From: JBNAGF01 sp049801055
GTDB lineage: Bacteria; Pseudomonadota; Alphaproteobacteria; Rhodobacterales; Rhodobacteraceae
NCBI RefSeq assembly: GCF_049801055.1
Contig: NZ_JBNAGF010000001.1
Coordinates: 372,001-436,000 of the forward strand
Length of the DNA: 64,000 nt
Direction of reading: 5' to 3'
In this document: positions 8,880-17,900 of the stretch, in pieces
Numbering within the stretch: the stretch's first letter is position 1
Layout: every line of letters begins with the position of its first letter
The notes under the pieces: generated by a model
What the model saw: only the letters and a program-made list of their open reading frames with translations
Databases searched by the model: none
Told to the model about the DNA's origin: nothing
Made by a program: the position numbers and the translations under genes

Positions 8880-9128
8880 ATGCAGACCCGCAACAAGATC
8901 CTCGACGATATTTCGCAGCTGATGACGAATGCCATGGGAGTGGCGCAAGGCGCGCGGGAAGAGGCTGAAACAGCGATGAAATCCATGCTCGACCGATGGT
9001 TGGCTGACCGCGATTTCGTCACCCGTGAAGAATTCGATGCCGTGCGCGCCATGGCGCAAAAGGCCCGCGAAGAGAACGCCGCGCTCGAAGCGCGGATTGC
9101 TGAACTGGAAGGCAAGGCGAAATCCTGA
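8880..9128 (+). CDS. ubiK: Accessory factor UbiK family protein
   Basis: An 82-aa membrane-associated protein of the BMFP/UbiK family (PF04380), which assists aerobic ubiquinone biosynthesis in the cytoplasm. It is amphipathic and strongly helical; the C-terminal half (REENAALEARIAELEGKAK) reads as the family's coiled-coil trimerisation segment. Divergent from lgt and followed by a strong hairpin terminator, so it is likely monocistronic. Confidence 0.88.
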   Translation: MQTRNKILDDISQLMTNAMGVAQGAREEAETAMKSMLDRWLADRDFVTREEFDAVRAMAQKAREENAALEARIAELEGKAKS

Positions 9129-9157
9129 GCCAATAGGCGCAGATCATTTTCTTTTAC

Positions 9158-9188
9158 GCCGCGCGGATCGCAGGCCGATCCGCGCGGC
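9158..9188 (+). terminator. Hairpin terminator after ubiK
   Basis: A perfect 13-bp stem, GCCGCGCGGATCG (9158-9170) with CGATCCGCGCGGC (9176-9188), and a 5-base loop. It lies 30 bp past the ubiK stop and is followed by the modestly T-rich ATATTGTTTTC. Confidence 0.75.
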
Positions 9189-9430
9189 ATATTGTTTTCG
9201 GAAAAGCCGGCCGTCGGCAAAATCAGGAAAATCGCAGCCGAGATTTTGGGTGGCGAATTGGTCTGTCCACAACTTATTGCTGTTTTCCACAAAATTAGGG
9301 GTTGCCAGAAGGGGAATGACGCAGCACCATATCTGGTATGGGCACGGGGGATCGCCCCGGTCTGTAGAGCAGGCACCTAGCGTTGGGGCGCCATAAGCCC
9401 CGACCCGCTAGAGATCAGTGAGGTGGCATC
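9189..9430. other. Intergenic region before the YbjN gene
   Basis: No gene seen. It contains TTTTCCACA near 9285, one mismatch from a DnaA box and too isolated to interpret. The end of the stretch is the leader of the YbjN-domain gene. Confidence 0.4.
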
Positions 9431-9931
9431 ATGGCACTTTCCGAGCAGTATCTGGAAGAGGACATCCATCCGATTGATATCGTGGAGCATATCGCCACGT
9501 ATCATGATTGGGATTTTGATCGTATTGGCGACGATCAGATCGCGATGGCGGTGGAAGGGCAATGGAGGACCTACTCGATCACCCTTGCTTGGTCGGGTTA
9601 TGACGAAACGCTTCGCATGGTCTGCACCTTCGAGATGGAACCGCCAGAGGAAAAGCTGGGGTCTGTCTACGAACTGTTGAACGCGATCAACGATCAATGC
9701 TGGGCCGGGTCCTTTACCTACTGGAAAAGCCAAAAGCTGATGGTCTATCGCTACGGTCTTGTTTTGAGCGGTGGCCAGGTGGCCAGCCCCGAACAGGTCG
9801 ACACCATGATCAATGCGGCCGTGCTGAGCGCGGAACGCTATTATCCGGCGATCCAACTGGCCGTCTGGGGCAACCGGCGCCCGGAAGACGCACTGCAGGT
9901 GGCCATTGCAGAGGCCTACGGTCGGGCGTAA
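9431..9931 (+). CDS. YbjN domain-containing protein
   Basis: A 166-aa cytoplasmic protein resembling the YbjN family (PF10722), a chaperone-like fold related to type III secretion chaperones. The acidic N-terminus (HPIDIVEHIATYHDWDFDR) and the Trp-rich middle are typical of Rhodobacteraceae members. Molecular role unknown. It is followed after 41 bp by proC on the same strand and may be the first gene of the proC-csaA-dehydrogenase unit. Confidence 0.8.
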   Translation: MALSEQYLEEDIHPIDIVEHIATYHDWDFDRIGDDQIAMAVEGQWRTYSITLAWSGYDETLRMVCTFEMEPPEEKLGSVYELLNAINDQCWAGSFTYWKSQKLMVYRYGLVLSGGQVASPEQVDTMINAAVLSAERYYPAIQLAVWGNRRPEDALQVAIAEAYGRA

Positions 9932-9972
9932 ATCTGAGCCCCTAACCAGAGAATTCGGGGAGGGGTTTACTC

Positions 9973-10788
9973 ATGGACATCTCGCGTGTGGCCGAACAGG
10001 GGCTGGTGCTTCTGGGATGCGGCAAGATGGGCTCGGCGATGCTTGCCGGGTGGATCGACAACGGCCTGCCGCCTGCGTCGGTCTGGGTCATGGACCCAAA
10101 CCCGTCTGAGTGGTTGAAGGCGCGGGGCGTGCACATCAACGCGGAGCTGCCGCAGAACCCCGCAATCGTTCTGATTGCCGTTAAACCTCAGATGATGGGC
10201 GATGCCTTGCCGTGCATTCGCAACTTTGGAGGCGGGAGCACGCTCTTTGTCTCGGTTGCCGCCGGAACCCCAATCTCTGCATTCGAAGAGGCATTCGGTA
10301 CCAACTCGCCCATCGTGCGTGCGATGCCTAACACGCCCGCGGCCATCGGCCGTGGAATCACCGCCTTGATCGGAAATGAAGCTTCGTCTTCTGCAGATCT
10401 CGATTTGGCGGAAGCATTGTTGTCTGCCGTTGGGCAGACCGTTCGGTTGGACAGCGAGGGGCAGATGGATGCCGTGACCGGCGTGAGCGGGTCCGGGCCA
10501 GCCTATGTCTTTCACCTGATCGAAACACTGGCGGCGGCGGGCCAAGCTCAGGGCCTTCCGGCCGATTTGTCTATGAAACTTGCCAAGGCAACGGTCGGGG
10601 GTGCGGGAACACTGGCCGAAGAGGCCGATGAATCGCCCGCGCAACTGAGGATCAATGTAACCTCACCAAATGGAACGACGCAGGCCGCGCTCGAGGTGTT
10701 GATGGATTCTGAAAACGGTTTTCCGGATTTGTTGAAAAGGGCGGTGACGGCCGCGACGGATCGGTCAAAGGAGTTATCGCTTGGCTGA
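9973..10788 (+). CDS. proC: Pyrroline-5-carboxylate reductase
   Basis: A 271-aa NAD(P)H-dependent enzyme for the last step of proline synthesis. The Rossmann motif GCGKMG is at residues 15-20, followed by the family blocks VRAMPNTPA and VTGVSGSGPAYVF (P5CR signature region). The ribosome site GGGGAGG is 7 bases upstream of the ATG. Its 3' end overlaps csaA by 8 bp, which implies translational coupling. Confidence 0.96.
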   Translation: MDISRVAEQGLVLLGCGKMGSAMLAGWIDNGLPPASVWVMDPNPSEWLKARGVHINAELPQNPAIVLIAVKPQMMGDALPCIRNFGGGSTLFVSVAAGTPISAFEEAFGTNSPIVRAMPNTPAAIGRGITALIGNEASSSADLDLAEALLSAVGQTVRLDSEGQMDAVTGVSGSGPAYVFHLIETLAAAGQAQGLPADLSMKLAKATVGGAGTLAEEADESPAQLRINVTSPNGTTQAALEVLMDSENGFPDLLKRAVTAATDRSKELSLG

Positions 10789-11119
10789 AATCTCGTTTGA
10801 CGAATTTCTGAATGTCGACATTCGCGTCGGAACTGTGACGCGGGCCGAGCCCTATCCCGAAGCCCGTAAACCCGCGATCAAGATCTGGATCGATTTCGGG
10901 CCTGAGATTGGCGAAAAGAAAAGCTCGGCCCAAGTGACCACACATTACACACCCGACAGCCTTGTCGGCCAGCAGGTGATGGCTGTGGTGAATTTCCCTC
11001 CGCGCCAGATTGGCAAGTTCATGTCCGAGGTCCTTGTTCTGGGATTGCCGGATTCGGCGGGTGAAATCGTATTGATCGGCCCAAATGGTCCGGTTCCCGA
11101 TGGCGGAAGGATGCACTGA
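10781..11119 (+). CDS. csaA: tRNA-binding (EMAP/CsaA-type) protein
   Basis: A 112-aa stand-alone OB-fold tRNA-binding domain of the CsaA type, described in Bacillus as a chaperone-like export factor; its role here is not known. The family pattern DIRVGTV is at about residues 12-18 and GEIVLIGPNG is near the end. The start codon is TTG at 10781, supported by AAAGGAG 7 bases upstream and by the conserved N-terminus AEISFDEFLNVDIRVG; no ATG fits. It overlaps proC by 8 bp and the next gene by 1 bp. Confidence 0.88.
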   Translation: MAEISFDEFLNVDIRVGTVTRAEPYPEARKPAIKIWIDFGPEIGEKKSSAQVTTHYTPDSLVGQQVMAVVNFPPRQIGKFMSEVLVLGLPDSAGEIVLIGPNGPVPDGGRMH

Positions 11120-12066
11120 TGCGCCTGCTATTGGCCCGACCATTGCCGGAAACGGTCGAAAACAGGGCCCGGGCCTTTGACACGGAGTTCAGAAATTCCA
11201 ATGCCCCGATGTCCAAGGCTGAGATGAAGCGGGCATTGACCGAGTTTGACGTGGTGATGCCGACCTTGGGTGACCTGTTCTCGTCCGAGATTTTCGATGC
11301 GGTACCAACGCCGCGCTGTAAGCTGCTGGCCAATTTCGGTGTAGGCTACAATCACATTGATGCCGTGGCCGCGCGTATGGCGGGAATTGACGTCACCAAC
11401 ACACCCGGCGCAGTTACCGATGCCACTGCCGATATCGCCATGACGCTGATCCTGATGTCGAACCGACGTGCGGGCGAAGGCGAGCGCATGGTTCGAGCAG
11501 GAAACTGGGACGGGTGGCACCCGACCCAGATGCTGGGTCAGCATGTTACCGGGCTCACGGTCGGCATTCTTGGCATGGGCCGGATCGGGCAGGCCATAGC
11601 AAGGCGATGCCACTTCGGGTTCGGAATGAAAATTCGCTATGTGGCGCGCTCACCGAAGACGCCGGATTTTCCGGCAGAGCGGGCCAGCGATCCCGTGGCA
11701 TTGGCAAGCAGCGTCGATGTGCTCGTGGCTGCGGTGCCCGGAGGGGCCGACACCCGTCATCTGGTCGGTGATACGGTATTCAAGGCGATGAAACCCTCTG
11801 CACATTTCATCAACATCTCACGCGGTGATGTTGTGAACGAGGCCGCGCTTGTTGCAGCTTTGGAGGCCGGCGAAATCAGCGGCGCGGGCCTTGATGTCTA
11901 TGAATTCGAACCCAAAGTTTCCCCGGCTCTGATCCAAAGGGAAAACGTTGTCCTGTTGCCGCACTTGGGAACTGCGGCCCTCAACGTCAGAACCGATATG
12001 GGCATGATGGTGATGGACAATGTCGAGGCATTTGCCGCAGGACACCTGCTGCCCAATCCGGTCTGA
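11119..12066 (+). CDS. D-2-hydroxyacid dehydrogenase (glyoxylate/hydroxypyruvate reductase type)
   Basis: A 315-aa NAD(P)-dependent oxidoreductase of the D-isomer-specific family. The nucleotide-binding motif is GILGMGRIG near residue 150; the catalytic set is the Arg in NISRGDVV, a Glu shortly after, and the His in LLPHLGTA. The substrate cannot be told from sequence; glyoxylate, hydroxypyruvate or another 2-oxoacid are possible. The ATG overlaps the csaA stop by one base (TGATG), so proC, csaA and this gene are one transcript. It ends 3 bp before the convergent tdk. Confidence 0.9.
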   Translation: MRLLLARPLPETVENRARAFDTEFRNSNAPMSKAEMKRALTEFDVVMPTLGDLFSSEIFDAVPTPRCKLLANFGVGYNHIDAVAARMAGIDVTNTPGAVTDATADIAMTLILMSNRRAGEGERMVRAGNWDGWHPTQMLGQHVTGLTVGILGMGRIGQAIARRCHFGFGMKIRYVARSPKTPDFPAERASDPVALASSVDVLVAAVPGGADTRHLVGDTVFKAMKPSAHFINISRGDVVNEAALVAALEAGEISGAGLDVYEFEPKVSPALIQRENVVLLPHLGTAALNVRTDMGMMVMDNVEAFAAGHLLPNPV

Positions 12067-12069
12067 GTT

Positions 12070-12657
12070 TCAGGCCGGGCAGTCGCCCACGGCTTCGCGC
12101 CAATGTTTACGGCAAAGCGAGACATAGGTTTCGTTGCCACCGATCTGCACCTGTTCGCCTTCGGTCAGCACACGCCCCTCACCATCCTGACGGACCACCA
12201 TCGTTGCCTTTTTTCCGCAGTGACAAATCGTACGCACCTCGCGCATTTCGTCGGCCAGGGCCAGAAGCGTGGCAGACCCCGGAAACAACTCGCCACGGAA
12301 ATCGACCCGCAGCCCGTAGCAGATCACTGGCACTTTCAGATCATCCACGGCCCGGGCCAGTTGCCAGACCTGATCGGGTGACAGGAACTGAGCCTCGTCG
12401 ACAAAAACACAGGCAATGTTGCCGTGAGTTTGCCGGTTCCGAATCATCGCAAAGAGATCTTCCTGGGGTCCGAAAGTGTCAGCCTCGGCGCTGATGCCAA
12501 TACGTGACGCGATCTGGCCCACTCCGGCCCGCCCGTCGATCCTCGCGGTTAACAGGTAGGTTTCCATGTTATTTTCGCGATAGTTGTGCGACGCCTGAAG
12601 CAGGACGGTCGACTTCCCCGCATTCATTGTCGAGTAGTTGAAGTAGAGCTTGGCCAT
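12070..12657 (-). CDS. tdk: Thymidine kinase
   Basis: A 195-aa type II thymidine kinase that phosphorylates salvaged thymidine. The P-loop MNAGKST is at residues 11-17, the Walker B-like FVDEAQFLS is mid-chain, and zinc-site cysteines occur in CHCGKK and CRKHW. Start 12657 is chosen because MAKLYFNYSTMNAGKS aligns with the well-known family N-terminus; the frame continues upstream to 12693 without support. Convergent with the dehydrogenase gene, with no room for a terminator between them. Confidence 0.95.
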   Translation of the reverse strand: MAKLYFNYSTMNAGKSTVLLQASHNYRENNMETYLLTARIDGRAGVGQIASRIGISAEADTFGPQEDLFAMIRNRQTHGNIACVFVDEAQFLSPDQVWQLARAVDDLKVPVICYGLRVDFRGELFPGSATLLALADEMREVRTICHCGKKATMVVRQDGEGRVLTEGEQVQIGGNETYVSLCRKHWREAVGDCPA

Positions 12658-12902
12658 GAGCGAATGACTATTCCGGGTGCCGCTTGGGGGCAATCGAAAA
12701 CCCGGGGAAACGGCGACCCAATTCAGGTCTGCTCAGATCGATAAAAAAGAAAGGGCCGCTGCGGCAGGGGGGAGGTTTAAGGGACGGAACAGCCCTTTGG
12801 GATGGATGAACCACCAACCTGTCGCAACGACACCTTGTGGCCGCTTTCACAGCCGAAACTCAGGGTCGGGCTGAATTTCCCTAACCTGACCACTCTTTAC
12901 AT

Positions 12903-12917
12903 GGTGCAAATGGCACC
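12903..12917. promoter_or_regulatory. Operator-like inverted repeat 1
   Basis: GGTGC-AAATG-GCACC, a perfect 5+5 inverted repeat with a 5-base spacer, about 135 bp upstream of the CII-like gene. A regulatory role is inference from position. Confidence 0.35.
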
Positions 12918-12966
12918 GGAACTCGTAACTCCCTGAAAACCTGAGGGATAGAAAAGGTATCGCATT

Positions 12967-12980
12967 TGCCTTAAAAGGCA
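12967..12980. promoter_or_regulatory. Operator-like inverted repeat 2
   Basis: TGCCTT-AA-AAGGCA, a perfect 6+6 inverted repeat with a 2-base spacer, about 70 bp upstream of the CII-like gene. A candidate binding site for a dimeric regulator, perhaps the gene's own product. Confidence 0.35.
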
Positions 12981-13051
12981 GGAATGGGAAAAATTTCCGG
13001 CCGTTCCCCCTTTTCCTGGGTCCGGTTCGTTGGTGCAGGTAGGACAGCAGT

Positions 13052-13510
13052 ATGGCAGACATCGGATCATATTTGAAAAGGCACACCGAAGCCTTGGTCA
13101 AGGACGTGGGAATCGAAACCGCGTGCCAGCTGACAGGAAAGTCCAAAGCAACGCTGGGCCGGTATTATTCTGACAATCCGGAGCATGCTGATCGATTCAT
13201 GCCCGTCGACGCGGTAGCCAAGCTGGAAGCCGAGTCGACCTATCCGCATGTGACAAGCGCGCTGGCCGAGCTGAAGAACATCACGTTGTCATATGATGAC
13301 CGAAAACCGAATGCCGCGCGGACAGGCGGGGTCAATGCGGATGTTATCGCCTTGAGTCAGAGGTTTGCGATGCTGATGACCGAGTATCAAGCGGCCATCG
13401 AAGACAACATTATCACGGTGAACGAGGCCAAGCGCCTGTTGCGGGAAACGGTCATGCTGCAGCAGGTACTGATCGACATGAAGCTGCACCTTGAAGAAGA
13501 ACGCAGCTGA
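13052..13510 (+). CDS. Putative DNA-binding protein resembling phage CII/CP76 regulators
   Basis: A 152-aa protein with a predicted helix-turn-helix near residues 18-45 (GIETACQLTGKSKATLGRYY) and a helical C-terminal half (NEAKRLLRETVMLQQVLIDM) that could dimerise. The layout recalls phage regulatory proteins of the CP76/CII type, but this is by eye and not certain. No other phage genes are nearby, so it is either a domesticated regulator or a chromosomal family. Two inverted repeats upstream suggest autoregulation (inference). Confidence 0.6.
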   Translation: MADIGSYLKRHTEALVKDVGIETACQLTGKSKATLGRYYSDNPEHADRFMPVDAVAKLEAESTYPHVTSALAELKNITLSYDDRKPNAARTGGVNADVIALSQRFAMLMTEYQAAIEDNIITVNEAKRLLRETVMLQQVLIDMKLHLEEERS

Positions 13511-13609
13511 TCCGCGAGAATTTTGGCCGGCTACGTCACCGGGCCCCGAACCGTTACGGGTGCAGTGCAACCCAGCAACAGACGCAACGGCGAGCCCGGC
13601 TTATCGAAC

Positions 13610-14734
13610 CTAGATGTGACGCCGGACCAACACGGAACCTACGGAATACCCAGCTCCGAACGAACAGATCAGCCCATGGTCACCTTCCCCGAGATCATCC
13701 GAGTTTTGTGAGAACGCGATGATGGAACCCGCCGAAGAGGTGTTGGCGTAGTCCTGAAGGATGTTCGGTTGCTCTTCGGGTTCCGGTGTCCGGCCAAGCA
13801 CCTTTTTGCCGATGAAATCGTTCATTGTCTTGTTGGCTTGATGCAACCACAGGCGTTTCAGGTCGCTGTTGGAAACGCCTTCGTCCTGCATGTGCTCACT
13901 GATATGCTGGCTCACCATCGGCAGGACTTCCTTGAAGACTTTGCGCCCGTTTTGCATGAACTGCATGTCGCGTCGATCCGTCATCCCATCCGGGCGGGAC
14001 CGGCGTAAGAACCCGTTGTTGTTGCGGATATTGTTCGAAAACTGCGTCGCGCATCGCGTCGACAGGATTTCGAAATGTGGCCCCTTGGCGTCTTCGATCC
14101 GTTCGATCAGCGTTGCCGTTGCCACGTCACCGAATATGAAATGGCAATCGCGATCCCGCCATTCCAGGTGAGCCGAGCAGATTTCCGGATTGACCACCAG
14201 AGCAGAGCGGATGCTGCCGGACCGGACCATGTCAGCGGCGGCCTGAATGCCAAAAGTGGCGGAAGAACAGGCGACATTCATGTCGAATGCGAACCCTCCG
14301 GTTCCCAACGCGTCCTGGATTTCGATAGCAACCGCAGGATAAGCCCGTTCGAGGTTGGAGGCCGCGCAAATCACCGCGTCAACGTCGGATGCCGCTTTGC
14401 CGGCCTGCGCAAGCGCCTTTTCGCAAGCGTCCACGGCCATTTCTGTCATAATACCTGGCTCGTCGTCGCTGCGCTGACGCAAGATTGGGTGCATGATTTC
14501 AGGGTCCAGAACGCCGGATTTGTCCATCACAAAACGGCTTTCGATGCCCGATGCTTTGACAATGAACTCTTCGGACGAATGCTCCATGGCCTCCATGTCG
14601 CCTGCCGCGATGGCGTCGGCATTGGCAGTGTTCATCTTGTCGGCATAGGCGTTGAAAGCCTCGACTAGCTCGGCGTTGGAGATGGTTTCGCTCGGGGTGA
14701 AGACACCGGTTCCGGTGATGGCAGGGGTATACAT
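13610..14734 (-). CDS. Beta-ketoacyl-ACP synthase III
   Basis: A 374-aa thiolase-fold condensing enzyme. The catalytic triad is readable: C156 (NVACSSAT), H298 (LHQANKT) and N331 (YANTSSAGS). It is about 50 residues longer than E. coli FabH, with an insertion near residues 30-60 (DKMNTANADAIAAGD) seen in a distinct alphaproteobacterial subfamily. It probably condenses acyl-CoA with malonyl-ACP; the primer is unknown. The ATG at 14734 has GAGGAAG 6 bases upstream; a TTG at 14749 is the longer alternative. Confidence 0.88.
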   Translation of the reverse strand: MYTPAITGTGVFTPSETISNAELVEAFNAYADKMNTANADAIAAGDMEAMEHSSEEFIVKASGIESRFVMDKSGVLDPEIMHPILRQRSDDEPGIMTEMAVDACEKALAQAGKAASDVDAVICAASNLERAYPAVAIEIQDALGTGGFAFDMNVACSSATFGIQAAADMVRSGSIRSALVVNPEICSAHLEWRDRDCHFIFGDVATATLIERIEDAKGPHFEILSTRCATQFSNNIRNNNGFLRRSRPDGMTDRRDMQFMQNGRKVFKEVLPMVSQHISEHMQDEGVSNSDLKRLWLHQANKTMNDFIGKKVLGRTPEPEEQPNILQDYANTSSAGSIIAFSQNSDDLGEGDHGLICSFGAGYSVGSVLVRRHI

Positions 14735-14869
14735 GCTGTGCTTCCTCAAGGGTGTCAGGATGTGGCCAAATTATCCCGAAAATTTCAAGTGGAATGGTCG
14801 AATTGCCCGGCTTCGTGCACGCGCAGGATTGCATGACTTTACGGAAACTCTTGGGGGATTCAGAGCGGA

Positions 14870-14901
14870 GGGTGGCTCAGGCGGTTTACCCGCAGCCACC
14901 C
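14870..14901 (-). terminator. Possible terminator after carB
   Basis: GGGTGGCT (14870-14877) pairs with AGCCACCC (14894-14901), with an inner GCGG/CCGC helix. It lies 20 bp beyond the carB stop and before the KAS III gene. No T-run follows on the minus strand, so strength is uncertain. Confidence 0.45.
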
Positions 14902-14920
14902 CCGGATTGGCTTGCCCAGT

Positions 14921-17900
14921 TCAGCCCTGAAGCGATTTCACGTCCAGATCGCCGCCGGTTTGCGCCTTGATCGCCAGAGCTGCGGCATGGCTGCCTGCGG
15001 CCGTGGTGAAATATGGGATCTTGTCATACAGCGCGATCGAGCGGATCGCTTTGCTGTCCTCAACCGCCTGAGCCCCTTCGGTGGTGTTCATCACCAGTTG
15101 CACCTGACCATCCTTGAGCATGTCGACGATGTTGGGGCGCCCTTCGTAGACTTTGTTCACCAGATCACAGGGCACATCATTCTCAGCGAGCCAGTCACGG
15201 GTGCCGTGCGTTGCAACAATCGAGAAGCCCTGTTCCACCAGAACCCGGGTCGCTTCCAGCATCGCATCGCCCTTGTCGGCGTCCTTGATCGAAACAAAGG
15301 CGCAGCCGGACGAAGGCAGCACCATGCCGGCCCCCATCTGCGCCTTGAGGAATGCGCGCGGGAAGTCGCGATCCCATCCCATGACCTCGCCGGTCGAGCG
15401 CATCTCAGGGCCAAGGATCGTATCAACGCCGGGGAAACGGGCAAAGGGCATAACGGCTTCTTTCACCGAGAACCACGGCATGTTCGGATCCGCCAGCGTC
15501 ATCTGGTCCGCGATCTTGCTGTCTTGTCCCTCTTTGTAAGGGGGACGTTGCGGGAAGTTGGACAGTTTCTCACCCGCCATCACACGCGCTGCGATCGAGG
15601 CAATGGCCGAGTCGGTCGCCTTGGCGACGAATGGCACCGTCCGGGACGCGCGCGGGTTGACTTCGATCAGATAGATCTCGTTGTTCTTGATCGCGAACTG
15701 CACGTTCATAAGACCGACAACGTTCAGCGCCTTGGCGAGCGCGTTGGTCTGCTCTTTGATCCGGTCAATCACGTCTTGCGACAGCGAATAGGGGGGCAAA
15801 GAGCAGGCACTGTCACCGGAATGGACGCCTGCTTCTTCGATATGCTGCATGATGCCTGCAACGTGCACATCCGTGCCATCGCAGAGCGCGTCCACGTCCA
15901 GTTCCACCGCACCGGCAAGATAACTGTCGAGCAGGACCGGGCTGTCGCCCGAAACCACCACGGCCTCGGCGATGTAGCGTTCCAACTGGGCCATATCGCG
16001 CACGATTTCCATGGCACGCCCGCCTAGAACGTATGAGGGGCGGATTACCAACGGGAAACCGATCTCATCGGCAATTGCCAGCGCCTCGGCATCGGTGGAG
16101 GCAATGCCGTTTCTGGGCTGCTTAAGGCCCAGTTCGTTGACCAGCGCCTGAAACCGCTCGCGGTCTTCGGCCAAATCGATGGCATCGGGCGTGGTGCCGA
16201 GGATCGGTATGCCGGATTCTTCGAGCGCATTGGCCAGTTTCAGCGGGGTCTGGCCACCGAACTGCACGATCACCCCGTGCAGGGTGCCGTTTTCCTGTTC
16301 CTTAGTCAGGATTTCCATCACGTGCTCAAAGGTGAGCGGTTCAAAATACAACCGGTCCGAGGTGTCGTAGTCTGTCGAGACTGTCTCGGGGTTGCAGTTG
16401 ATCATGATAGTTTCATAACCGGCTTCGGTCAGGGCGAAACAGGCGTGGCAGCAGCAATAGTCGAACTCGATACCCTGACCAATCCGGTTCGGGCCACCGC
16501 CAAGGATTACCACTTTCTTGCGATCCGACGGCCGGGCTTCGCATTCAACCTCGCCCATCATCGGGGCTTCGTATGTTGAATACATGTAAGGTGTTTGCGC
16601 CTCGAACTCGGCGGCGCAGGTGTCGATGCGTTTGAAAACCGCTGTCACACCCAGATTTTTCCGGGCCCGGCGCACGTTTTCTTCGTCCTGACCGGTCAGG
16701 AGGCCAAGCCGCGCATCCGAAAAACCCAGCATCTTGACGGCCCGCAGACCCTCTTCGGTCACCGGAAGACCGTTGGCCCGAAGGTCGCGCTCGGCATCGA
16801 CGATTTCGCGTATGCGAGCAAGAAACCACGGGTCGAACTTGGTGACTGCCTGAATCTCGTCATCCGACAGGCCGTGCCGCATCGCCTGAGCGATGGTGCG
16901 CAGGCGGTCCGGTGTTTGCTGGCTGATTGCCTTCACCACCGCAGCCTTGTCATCAGCGGGGTCCCACAGCCCGACAGACAGGCCCGGTATCTCCACCTCG
17001 TCAAACCCGGTCAGGCCCGATTCCATCGAGGCCAGAGCTTTTTGCATCGACTCGTGAATGGTGCGGCCGATCGACATCGCTTCGCCCACGGATTTCATCG
17101 CGGTGGTCAAATAGGGTTCCGACCCGGGGAATTTCTCGAACGCGAATTTCGGGATCTTGGTGACCACATAATCGATGGTCGGCTCAAAGCTCGCGGGGGT
17201 CACCTTGGTGATATCGTTGTCGAGCTCGTCCAGCGTGTAGCCCACCGCAAGCTTGGCCGCGATTTTGGCGATCGGGAAACCGGTCGCCTTCGAGGCCAGC
17301 GCCGAGGACCGTGACACGCGCGGGTTCATTTCGATCACCACCATGCGACCGTCGTCGGGGTTGATCGCCCACTGCACGTTGGATCCGCCGGTTTCGACGC
17401 CAATCTCGCGCAGCACGGCGATCGAGCCGTTGCGCATGATCTGGTATTCCTTGTCCGTCAGCGTCAGGGCAGGGGCCACGGTGATCGAGTCGCCGGTATG
17501 CACACCCATCGGATCGACGTTTTCGATGGAACAGACGATGATAGCGTTGTCGGCAGTATCGCGCACCACCTCCATCTCGTATTCTTTCCAGCCCAGAAGG
17601 CTTTCATCTACAAGGATCTGGTTAACCGGCGACGCGTCCATGCCCGAGCGGCAGAAATGGATATAGTCTTCGCGGTTATAGGCCACACCGCCACCGGTGC
17701 CACCAAGTGTGAACGCTGGGCGGATGATGGCCGGAAGACCGATTTCTTCCAACTCGTCCAGCGCAATCTGAACACCTGCGTCGAGGTCGGTTGTCCCATT
17801 TTCGCGCTTGGGGGCGGTCACGATCGTGGCCTTGGGGTTTTCCAGCCCAAGCCGATCCATCGCTTCGCGGAACAGTTTGCGGTCCTCGGCCATCTCGATC

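Larger units (their letters stand above)
12658..13051. other. Intergenic region with operator-like inverted repeats
   Basis: Divergent promoter region between tdk and the CII-like gene. No gene seen. It holds two short palindromes, at 12903-12917 and 12967-12980, upstream of the plus-strand gene. Confidence 0.5.
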
